Shown here: in pieces, positions 36,006 through 42,512 of the stretch
Layout: each line of letters starts with the position of its first letter
Position numbering within the stretch: position 1 is the stretch's first letter
Source of the DNA: JASLDZ01 sp038226305
GTDB taxonomy: Bacteria; Pseudomonadota; Alphaproteobacteria; Caulobacterales; Caulobacteraceae
DNA length: 51,213 nucleotides
Assembly: GCA_038226305.1 (NCBI GenBank)
Contig: JBBRQN010000019.1
Location: forward strand, 1 to 51,213
Reading direction: 5' to 3'
The notes under the pieces: generated by a model
The model's input: the letters and a program-made list of their open reading frames with translations, nothing else
Database searches by the model: none
Told to the model about the DNA's origin: nothing
Program-made: the position numbers and the translations under genes

Positions 36006-36136
36006 GAGAACCTGACTCCCCGGGTCGGAAATTTGTTCATCTGCAACCGCGAGGGGCCTTAAAGGCGACGCAACAATCCGCTACACACGGGCTGTTGCAG
36101 ACGCCGAGGACGCCGCACTCCCACGACCCCGCCCAG

Positions 36137-36197
36137 CCCGGTGATAGCCGGGTATGAGAGGCCGGCGACGCCCCCTGACGTAGTACACACGGAGGGG
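36137..36197 (+). promoter_or_regulatory. Folded 5' leader of rpoH
   Basis: CCCGG-TGATAG-CCGGG (36137-36152) is a short hairpin, and CCCCT at 36172-36176 can pair with AGGGG at 36193-36197, which is the core of the GGAGGGG ribosome-binding site ahead of the ATG at 36209. Such pairing could lower translation at low temperature. The stem is only 5 bp, so this is a suggestion. Confidence 0.35.
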
Positions 36198-36208
36198 ATG
36201 CAAGACTG

Positions 36209-37096
36209 ATGGCTACGAACGCACTGGCGATGATCTCTCCGGAGGGCGGGCTTTCCCGCTACCTCACGGAGATCCGCAAATTTCCCATGCTGACCAAGGA
36301 CGAGGAGTTCATGCTCGCCAAGCGTTGGCGCGAGCAGGAAGACCCGGCCGCCGCCCACCGGCTTGTCACCAGCCACCTTAGGCTCGTGGCCAAGATCGCC
36401 ATGGGTTACCGGGGCTACGGCCTGCCCATCGGGGAGGTGATCTCCGAGGGCAACGTCGGCCTGATGCAGGCCGTGAAGAAGTTCGAGCCCGACAAGGGCT
36501 TCCGCCTGGCGACCTACGCCATGTGGTGGATCCGCGCCTCGATCCAGGAATACATCCTGCGCTCGTGGTCGCTGGTGAAGATGGGCACGACGGCGGCGCA
36601 GAAGAAGCTGTTCTTCAACCTGCGGAAGGCCAAGGCGGAGATCTCGGCTTTCGGGGAGGGCGACCTCCATCCGGACGCGGTGACCCACATCGCCACGCGC
36701 CTCGGCGTGACCAACGACGAGGTGATCTCGATGAACCGGCGCCTGTCGGGCCCGGACTCGTCGCTCAACTCGCCCCTGCGCTCGGACTCCGAAAGCGAGT
36801 GGCAGGACTGGCTCGTGGACGACAAGACCGAGAGCCAGGAGATCACCGTCGCCGATAAGGAGGAGCACTCCCTGCGCATGGACCTCCTGGGCGATGCGAT
36901 GAAGGATCTCACCGACCGTGAGCGCCACATCCTCACCCAGCGGCGCCTGCAGGAAAGCCCCGTCACGCTGGAGGAACTCGCCGGCGAATACGGCGTGAGC
37001 CGTGAGCGGGTGCGCCAGATCGAGGTGCGCGCCTTCGAGAAACTGCAAAAGGCCATGAAAGCCGCCGCGATCGATCGTCGGTTGATCGAGGCCTGA
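36209..37096 (+). CDS. rpoH: RNA polymerase sigma factor RpoH (sigma-32)
   Basis: A 295-residue heat-shock sigma factor. Region 2 shows HRLVTSHLRLVAKIAMGYRG and EGNVGLMQAVKKFEPDKGFR with LATYAMWWIRASIQEYILRS. The RpoH box QKKLFFNLRKAK is diagnostic and is the contact for core and chaperone control. Region 4 ends VTLEELAGEYGVSRERVRQ and IEVRAFEKLQKAM. It directs chaperone and protease genes after heat or envelope stress. The leader carries a strong GGAGGGG site that may be masked by pairing. Confidence 0.97.
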   Translation: MATNALAMISPEGGLSRYLTEIRKFPMLTKDEEFMLAKRWREQEDPAAAHRLVTSHLRLVAKIAMGYRGYGLPIGEVISEGNVGLMQAVKKFEPDKGFRLATYAMWWIRASIQEYILRSWSLVKMGTTAAQKKLFFNLRKAKAEISAFGEGDLHPDAVTHIATRLGVTNDEVISMNRRLSGPDSSLNSPLRSDSESEWQDWLVDDKTESQEITVADKEEHSLRMDLLGDAMKDLTDRERHILTQRRLQESPVTLEELAGEYGVSRERVRQIEVRAFEKLQKAMKAAAIDRRLIEA

Positions 37097-37105
37097 CACG
37101 TGGGG

Positions 37106-37145
37106 CGTGGCGCGTGGGGGGGTTCTAACCCTCCCCCGTGCCACG
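37106..37145. terminator. Bidirectional hairpin terminator, rpoH / receiver gene
   Basis: CGTGG...CCACG outer arms enclose a G-run (37116-37122) opposite CCC-T-CCCCC, giving a long, imperfect GC-rich stem between the convergent genes. There is no T-run beyond the stem. Confidence 0.5.
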
Positions 37146-37161
37146 AACCCCGCGCTGCGCC

Positions 37162-37800
37162 TTAGGCGGCGGCGGAGACGGCGCGCTGGGCGGCGATGCC
37201 CGCTTCGGCCTTGGCCTGGATCATCATCATGTCGGCCGAATAGGCTGCGTCGGCCTGGCGCTTCTTTGAACCCACGAACTCACCGGAGTTGAAGCGGCGC
37301 CGGTCCGGGCCGACGTACATCTGCGCGTCGATCCACACCCGGGGCTTCAGCACCACGTTCTCAACCCGGCGAAACAGGTCCTTGGCGGTGAAGGGCTTGC
37401 GCAGAAACTCGTGCACGCCGGCGTCGCGCGCGGTCTTGATGGACTCCACCGTGGCCTCGCCGGTGATCATGATCACGGGCACCTTACGGCAGGCCAGGGT
37501 CGAGCGGCGCAGCCGGCCCACAAGGTCGACCCCGTCGAACTCGGAGCTGCCGCCGCCCTCGATGCAGATCAGGAGCGGGTCGATCGACGCGATGGTTTCG
37601 AGGCCCCGGGCCGTTCGATTGTAACAGGCGACCTGGCGGGCCCCCATCTCCTTGATGAGATCAGCGACGAGCTTGGCCGAGGCCGGATGCGGGTCGAGTA
37701 CGAGTACCCGGCCGAGGCCGGCGGCGACCTTCTGCATCAGGCGTGCGTCGGAACTGAACATGAAAAAGCGGTCCGCGGCGTTCTGCTGGGAACCCTGCAT
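37162..37800 (-). CDS. Atypical receiver-domain protein with Glu at the phospho-acceptor position
   Basis: A 212-residue protein with a receiver fold from about residue 31 to 150, then a basic tail with YVGPDRRRF. The fold is clear: RVLVLDPHPASAKLVADLI, the conserved Thr113 in VIMITGEATVES and Lys135 in FLRKPFTAKDLF. At the phosphorylation site the expected Asp is Glu81 (LLICIEGGGSS), and the usual acidic pair near the start is Asp36-Pro37. It is therefore unlikely to be phosphorylated normally and may be locked in an active-like state. It is convergent with rpoH. The C-terminal part has no recognised DNA-binding or enzymatic domain. ATG 37800 was chosen; longer starts add no fold. Confidence 0.8.
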   Translation of the reverse strand: MQGSQQNAADRFFMFSSDARLMQKVAAGLGRVLVLDPHPASAKLVADLIKEMGARQVACYNRTARGLETIASIDPLLICIEGGGSSEFDGVDLVGRLRRSTLACRKVPVIMITGEATVESIKTARDAGVHEFLRKPFTAKDLFRRVENVVLKPRVWIDAQMYVGPDRRRFNSGEFVGSKKRQADAAYSADMMMIQAKAEAGIAAQRAVSAAA

Positions 37801-37861
37801 AGCCTGTGGGCCGTAAAGATCGCGTTTCCAGCCAGCCGCCACAGCGGCCTAGCGAGGCCGC

Positions 37862-37999
37862 CTACTTCAGGCTGAAGCTCGATGACTTCTTCACACCCTT
37901 GGCCCGGAGCATGGCCACGAACACGGCCCCGCCGCCGAGCACGGCCGCCACGAGGAGGCCGCCGCCGATCATCAGGAGGTAGCTGGCGAAATCTTCCAT
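37862..37999 (-). CDS. Small single-pass membrane protein (45 residues)
   Basis: A 45-residue peptide with one strong hydrophobic helix (YLLMIGGGLLVAAVLGGGAV, about residues 7-26) and a basic Lys/Arg-rich tail (RAKGVKKSSSF). Start ATG 37999. The positive-inside rule places the C-terminus in the cytoplasm. It sits just upstream of the receiver gene in the same direction (61 bp between), so the two may be co-transcribed. Function unknown. Confidence 0.6.
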   Translation of the reverse strand: MEDFASYLLMIGGGLLVAAVLGGGAVFVAMLRAKGVKKSSSFSLK

Positions 38000-38170
38000 C
38001 CGCGAAACCCTTGGCTCGCGTTCCCGGTCGAGAATGCCGACCGGGAACACGTTACGCGACTAAGGTGGCGGGGGGTCCACCTCCACCTATCCATGCACAA
38101 GACGCGGGGCCTGCAAAGCGCGGGCCGCGCTCTGTAACCATCGTTAGCATTGTCCGGCCGCGGCGCTTTC

Positions 38171-38180
38171 GGGGGGGGGG
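38171..38180. repeat. Ten-base G homopolymer
   Basis: A run of ten G on the plus strand lies just after the stop of the lipoprotein gene at 38186. Such runs slip readily in replication. Confidence 0.9.
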
Positions 38181-38185
38181 CGAAC

Positions 38186-38785
38186 TTACTCGCCGCCGCC
38201 GCCCGATCCACGGCTGGAGCCGCCGCCATAGCTGCGCCCGGAGCCGTAGCCGCGCGGGCTGTCGGCTTCGGCCTGCTGCTCCTTCCAGTACTCGGCCCCG
38301 GTGCGGGGCTTGAAGAATGTGCGGGGTGCCCCGTCCTTCCGGGCCACGGCGAACATATTGGCCTTTGGGTCGTAGATCAGCTTGTCGCCGTTGCTGCGGG
38401 TCATGGTCTTGGCCCCGGCAGGCGGGTGGTCGATGAAGGCGTGGACCTTGGTGAGGCAGTCGTCGAACGACTTGGCCCCGATGTCGGCCCCCGACTTGTC
38501 GCAGTGATAGTGCGCGTTCTCGGCCGAGGAGTGCTTGCGATTGTCGCTCCACATGGGTTCGCCGTGGAAGCTCGGCACCGGCTCGCGCTTCTTGTAGGCC
38601 ACCTGGCCATAGCCTGACCCGCCCGAGCCCGAGCCCTCACCAGACACTTCGCCGGCGCTGGCCGTGCCCGATCCGCCGGTATCAGCGTGCACCCGCGCCG
38701 GTTCGGCCGAGCCCTTGCCGCAGCCCGAGAGCCCAGCGGCACCGAGCACCAGGGCCCCCGCCACGACGATCATCCCACCCCGCAT
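38186..38785 (-). CDS. Lipoprotein with Gly/Ser-rich ends and a possible toxin-like domain
   Basis: A 199-residue predicted lipoprotein. The signal peptide ends in the lipobox LSGC with the lipidated Cys at residue 22. A Gly/Ser/Thr linker (about 36-60) leads to a compact central domain (about 70-170) with WSDNRKHSSAENAHYHCDKS and IYDPKANMFAVARKDGAPRT followed by FFKP. The tail is Gly/Ser/Arg low complexity (GSGRSYGGGSSRGSGGGG). The central strand pattern reminds me of the BECR-type nuclease domains in polymorphic toxins (family recalled from memory, unverified). No immunity gene is obvious next to it, so a non-toxic role is equally possible. ATG 38785 gives the lipobox at the right place. 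Confidence 0.65.
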   Translation of the reverse strand: MRGGMIVVAGALVLGAAGLSGCGKGSAEPARVHADTGGSGTASAGEVSGEGSGSGGSGYGQVAYKKREPVPSFHGEPMWSDNRKHSSAENAHYHCDKSGADIGAKSFDDCLTKVHAFIDHPPAGAKTMTRSNGDKLIYDPKANMFAVARKDGAPRTFFKPRTGAEYWKEQQAEADSPRGYGSGRSYGGGSSRGSGGGGE

Positions 38786-38894
38786 GACGCGTCTCCGTGT
38801 TCACGTTATGATCCATAATAGCGCAGAGCTTTGCCCCCGTCTCCCCCTTCGTTAAGGGTCGTCGCGACGGCTGTTTGGAACGAGGGAATCGCCT

Positions 38895-40169
38895 GTGGCG
38901 CAGCGGCGCGTGCTCCTGATCGTCGGCGGTGGCATCGCCGCCTACAAGTCGCTCGAACTCGTGCGGCTGTGCGCCAGGGCGGGGATCGCCGTGCGCGCGG
39001 TGCTCACCCGCGCCGGGGCAGAGTTCGTCACCCCCCTGTCCCTAGGTTCGCTCACGGGCGATGCGGTCTACTCCGACCTTTGGTCCCTCACCGACGAGGC
39101 GCAGATGGGCCACATCGAGCTGTCGCGCTCGGCCGACCTCGTGGTCGTCGCCCCGGCTACCGCCGACCTGATGGGCAAGTTCGCCAACGGCCTGGCCGAC
39201 GACCTGGCCTCCACCCTCCTCCTCGCCACGGACAAGCCGGTGCTCATCGCGCCGGCCATGAACGTGCGCATGTGGGAAAGCGCGCCCGTGCGCCGCAATC
39301 TCCACACGCTGGCCGCCGACGGCGTCACCGTGGTCGGCCCCGACGAGGGCGAGATGGCCTGCGGGGAGTTCGGCTTTGGCCGCATGGCCGAGCCGCCCGC
39401 GATCCTCGCCGCGATCCAGCGGATGCTGGGCGGGGCCGCCGCGCCGCTGATCGCCCCCGCACAGACGCCCGCGACCCCTCCCGTCGGCGTCGTGCCGACA
39501 GGCCCCCTCACCGGCCGCCGCGCCTTGGTCACCGCTGGCCCCACGGTTGAGCGGATCGATGCGGTGCGCTTCCTGTCCAACCGTTCCAGCGGCCTGCAGG
39601 GATACGCGGTGGCCTCCGCCCTGGCGGCGCTCGGGGCCGAGGTGACGCTGGTCTCCGGCCCCACCGCCCTGCCCCGCCCCCCCGGCGTCACCCGCATCGA
39701 CGTGGAAAGCGCGGAGGACATGCTGGCCGCCTGCGAGGCCGCCCTGCCTGCCGACGTGGCCGTGATGGTCGCCGCCGTGGCGGACTGGCGCCCCGTGGCC
39801 CCCGCCTCGGGCAAGATCAAGAAATCGGTGCTGGCGGCCCGGGGCGGCTCCCCCGACCTGGAGCTGGAGGAGACGCCCGACATCCTGCAGCTCCTCTCCG
39901 AACCCGGCGCCAACCGGCCCGAGCTCGTCATCGGCTTCGCCGCCGAGACCGACGACGTGGAGACCTACGCCCGGGCCAAGCTCGCTCGGAAGGGCTGCGA
40001 CTGGATCGTCGCCAACGACGTCTCCGGAGACGTGATGGGGGGCGCGAACAACGCGGCGACCCTCTTCACCCACGACGGCTCGGAGCACTGGCCCCGCGCC
40101 CCCAAGGCGGAGATCGCCCGCCTGCTGGCCGCCCGGATCGCCACCGCCCTCGACGAGGCCGAGGGATGA
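38895..40169 (+). CDS. coaBC: Bifunctional phosphopantothenoylcysteine decarboxylase / phosphopantothenate-cysteine ligase
   Basis: A 424-residue CoaBC carrying out two steps of coenzyme A synthesis. The N-terminal flavoprotein decarboxylase (about 1-180) has GGGIAAYKSLELVRLCARAG, the catalytic-type His in QMGHIELS, and PAMNVRMWE. The C-terminal ligase (about 205-420) has LVTAGPTVERIDAVRFLSNR with SSGLQGY and the Lys-rich KIKKS binding region. The start is GTG 38895. It is coupled to dut by a 4-bp overlap. The enzymes are cytoplasmic. Confidence 0.95.
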   Translation: MAQRRVLLIVGGGIAAYKSLELVRLCARAGIAVRAVLTRAGAEFVTPLSLGSLTGDAVYSDLWSLTDEAQMGHIELSRSADLVVVAPATADLMGKFANGLADDLASTLLLATDKPVLIAPAMNVRMWESAPVRRNLHTLAADGVTVVGPDEGEMACGEFGFGRMAEPPAILAAIQRMLGGAAAPLIAPAQTPATPPVGVVPTGPLTGRRALVTAGPTVERIDAVRFLSNRSSGLQGYAVASALAALGAEVTLVSGPTALPRPPGVTRIDVESAEDMLAACEAALPADVAVMVAAVADWRPVAPASGKIKKSVLAARGGSPDLELEETPDILQLLSEPGANRPELVIGFAAETDDVETYARAKLARKGCDWIVANDVSGDVMGGANNAATLFTHDGSEHWPRAPKAEIARLLAARIATALDEAEG

Positions 40170-40630
40170 CCCTGCCCCCGGTCACCGTGCGCCTGCGCCG
40201 CCTGCCGCACGCCCAGGGCCTCGACGCCCCGGCCTACGCCACAGCGGGCGCTGCGGGCATGGACCTGCGCGCCGCCGTCTCCGCAGACGCCCCCGTGACG
40301 CTCGCACCGGGGGCGCGGGCGATGATCCCCACGGGCTTCTGCCTCGCCCTGCCCGACGGCTACGAGGCGCAGGTGCGGCCGCGCTCGGGCCTCGCCGCCA
40401 AGCAGGGGATCACCTGCCTGAACACTCCCGGCACCATCGACTGCGACTATCGCGGCGAGGTGTCGGTGATCCTCATCAACCTCGGGCAGGAGGCGGTCGT
40501 GGTCTCCCGCGGCGACCGCATCGCCCAGATGGTGATCGCCCCGGTGACCCACGCGGTGCTCCACGAGGTCGACACGCTGGACGACACGGCGCGCGGCGCC
40601 GGCGGCTTCGGCTCCACCGGCCACGGCTGA
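40166..40630 (+). CDS. dut: dUTP diphosphatase
   Basis: A 154-residue trimeric dUTPase hydrolysing dUTP to dUMP, which keeps uracil out of DNA and feeds thymidylate synthesis. All five motifs are seen: AGAAGMDLRAAV, VRPRSGLAAKQGI, LNTPGTIDCDYRGEV, RGDRIAQMVI and the C-terminal GGFGSTGHG that closes the site. It overlaps coaBC by ATGA, the common coaBC-dut order in alphaproteobacteria. Confidence 0.96.
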   Translation: MTLPPVTVRLRRLPHAQGLDAPAYATAGAAGMDLRAAVSADAPVTLAPGARAMIPTGFCLALPDGYEAQVRPRSGLAAKQGITCLNTPGTIDCDYRGEVSVILINLGQEAVVVSRGDRIAQMVIAPVTHAVLHEVDTLDDTARGAGGFGSTGHG

Positions 40631-41122
40631 GCCCCCCGCACCGCTGAGCGCGGCCGGGAGGATGGGGAGGGGGCGGAGCGCCCGGGCCTGCGCCCGGAGG
40701 GTACCGTCGTTTAGAGGCGCCGATGAGGTTTCGGCGCAGGTCAGCCGCTCCGCAGGGATCGTTGCGCTCGAAGGCCCGGGACGCGCAGGCTTCATTCAGC
40801 CTTTCACCCCGTCCCCGCCCGAGGCATCCAGGATTTCACCCCCAGGGCCCTCGTTTCAAGCAGGAGCAGACCCTCGGACGGGCGGGAGGGCGCAAGCTCG
40901 CCCCTCCCCGAACGGCGGGTTTACGTCCCCCGCCGATCATCCCGCTCGATCCCGCCACCCGGCCCCCTGTCGAAACGCTCGCGACGCGCCCTCCCCTTGG
41001 CCGGGGGTGTCGCCACTGTAGGGGAGGCGAGGAGGGGGGAGGATGGAATGCAATCTCTTCGCCTAGTTCACACCTCTCCCGCCTGCGGGAGAGGTGTCCG
41101 GTCACCGGCACGCGCGGTGGGA
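40631..41122 (+). other. Non-coding, GC-rich intergenic stretch
   Basis: The first part of a 706-bp gap between dut and the secreted protein gene. I see no supported gene. It holds a short hairpin CCGGGC-CTGC-GCCCGG at 40682-40697, which may serve dut termination, and a perfect palindrome at 41071-41098. Open frames here have no conserved sequence. Confidence 0.6.
41071..41098. repeat. Perfect 13-bp palindromic repeat
   Basis: ACACCTCTCCCGC-CT-GCGGGAGAGGTGT forms a 13-bp perfect stem with a 2-base centre. It is a relative of the imperfect hairpin at 29716-29741. It stands just outside the left large inverted repeat. Confidence 0.75.
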
Positions 41123-41273
41123 TGCCGCCGGGCTCGGCCGCATCAAGGGACGCTTCGCTCTTCGCCCTTGACCCGTCCTGCGCTCGACGGCTGAGACGTG
41201 GGCGTCGGGACGCGGGGCGTCCCTCCCGTTCAAGTTCGACGGGCCTGCGGCGCGTCGAACACAGGGCTGATGG
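41123..41273 (+). repeat. Large inverted repeat, left copy (flanks the secreted protein gene)
   Basis: About 150 bp matching, as reverse complement, the segment 41905-42063. Shared blocks include TGCCGCCGGGCTCGG, TCAAGGGACGCT, CTCTTCGCCCTTGACCCG, TGCGCTCGACGG, GGCGTCGGGACGCGGGGCG and TCGAACACAGGGCTGAT, with small gaps between. The block also has an internal palindromic part (AAGGGACGCT...CGCCCTT). Confidence 0.85.
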
Positions 41274-41336
41274 CTTAGAAGCGGACGCCGCCAATATCAA
41301 AGATGGGTGGGTTGCGGACCTTTGCGCTGGGCAGTC

Positions 41337-41825
41337 TTAAGGGAGGGTCACGCGTGTGCCAGTAAATGACCCCTGAAACGGCTCTCCGTTCGGCTTCCCG
41401 TCGGCATCGAAAGGTTGGGCGGAACGGGTGCCAATCAACCGATAGCCAACAACCTTGAGGTCGAACGACAGGTCCAACCGTCCGGCAAATTTGTGGGTGC
41501 CGCGGTCCGCCGTGAGCTCGACCCACTTACCGACGATATGCCCCCCCTTCGCGACCCAAATCCCCTTTCCATCGCTGTCGCTTGTCCTCGCATCCCCGGC
41601 GTCCGGATTGGCTTGCTGCATCGTTCCGTCCCCATTGAACACGTACATGTGGAGGGGAAACGGTGCGGTTGCATCGTTCACTATCCATACGCCGACTACG
41701 GGGCTGGCGTGCTGCGCAGCCCCTTTAGCGTGAGGCTTAGTGGAGCCTGCTGCTGCCGCAGGACCAATTGCAAAAAGGGCGACGGCCCCGAGAGACACGA
41801 TAGTTGTGGAAAGCGGTGTATTCAT
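41337..41825 (-). CDS. Secreted protein of unknown function inside the inverted repeats
   Basis: A 162-residue protein with a signal peptide (VALFAIGPAAAA, cleaved near residue 26). The mature part looks like one small beta-rich domain: VVGVWIVNDATAPFPLHMYV, then FNGDGTMQQANPDAGDAR and IGTRSAQPFDADGKPNGEPF. I do not recognise a named family; it resembles small lipocalin-like or cyclase-like secreted proteins. Its base composition is visibly less GC-rich than its neighbours, and it is the only gene between the two 150-bp inverted repeats, pointing to transfer as a unit. ATG 41825 is used. Confidence 0.7.
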   Translation of the reverse strand: MNTPLSTTIVSLGAVALFAIGPAAAAGSTKPHAKGAAQHASPVVGVWIVNDATAPFPLHMYVFNGDGTMQQANPDAGDARTSDSDGKGIWVAKGGHIVGKWVELTADRGTHKFAGRLDLSFDLKVVGYRLIGTRSAQPFDADGKPNGEPFQGSFTGTRVTLP

Positions 41826-41904
41826 CGACGCAGCTTAGACGTACGGACAAATGTCCACCAAGGGTCGTGAGCGGAAGTTGAGCCCCTGCCGCCTAGCCGA
41901 CCTT

Positions 41905-42063
41905 CCAATCAGCCCTGTGTTCGATCCGCCGGAGGCGCATCGAACTTTATCATAGGGACGCCCCGCGTCCCGACGCCATCCCGTCGGCCGTCGAGCGCAG
42001 GGCGGGTCAAGGGCGAAGAGCGAGCGCAGCGAGCGTCCCTTGACGCGACCGAGCCCGGCGGCA
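41905..42063 (-). repeat. Large inverted repeat, right copy
   Basis: The counterpart of 41123-41273 in inverse orientation. It differs by short indels; for example it has CGAGCGCAGCGAGCG where the left copy has only CGAAG at the matching place. It ends next to the DUF1801 gene. Confidence 0.85.
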
Positions 42064-42085
42064 CGCCCGCGCCGCCGCCCACGCA

Positions 42086-42487
42086 TCACCCCCCGCGTTT
42101 CGCCGCCACCGCCCCAGTCGCCAGGGCGCGCAACACGCCCATGTCCACGTCGGCGAGCTTTTTCACGTAGATGCAGCCGCCCTTGGTGCTGTGTTTGCCC
42201 AGACTGGCCAGGCGCGCCTCGGCCCCCTCGGCCCCGCCGCGCAGGCCGTAGAACACGAGCTTGTCCTTGCGGGGAGAGAAGGCGATCACCGGCCAGTCGC
42301 CCGTGGGGCCGCGGGCCGAGCCGAAGCCGATGATGGACGGCCCCCACAGGATGGGCGGCTCGCCGCTGATCTCGCTCAGGAGCGCGCAGACCACCGCGGC
42401 ATCGGCGGCGCGCACGGGCGACTCCACGGCGGCGATGAAGTCGGGGACGCTGGCGTCGGTGGGCTTGGTCTTCGGTTCCGCCGCCAT
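42086..42487 (-). CDS. DUF1801 domain protein
   Basis: A 133-residue protein of the DUF1801 family (YdhG/YjbR-like fold). The hallmarks are the N-terminal FIAAVESPVRAADAAVV, the central PPILWGPSIIGFGSA block and KDKLVFYGL, then CIYVKKLADVDMGVLRAL. The function of the family is unknown. ATG 42487; the gene is in the same direction as pntB, which ends 25 bp upstream. Confidence 0.88.
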   Translation of the reverse strand: MAAEPKTKPTDASVPDFIAAVESPVRAADAAVVCALLSEISGEPPILWGPSIIGFGSARGPTGDWPVIAFSPRKDKLVFYGLRGGAEGAEARLASLGKHSTKGGCIYVKKLADVDMGVLRALATGAVAAKRGG

Positions 42488-42512
42488 CGCGAGCCCCCTT
42501 TTAGCCTCGGGG

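Noticed and set aside
40723..41340. 205-residue open frame between dut and the inverted repeats
   Set aside because: Low-complexity Arg/Pro/Ser sequence across repeats, no ribosome-binding site; not a gene.
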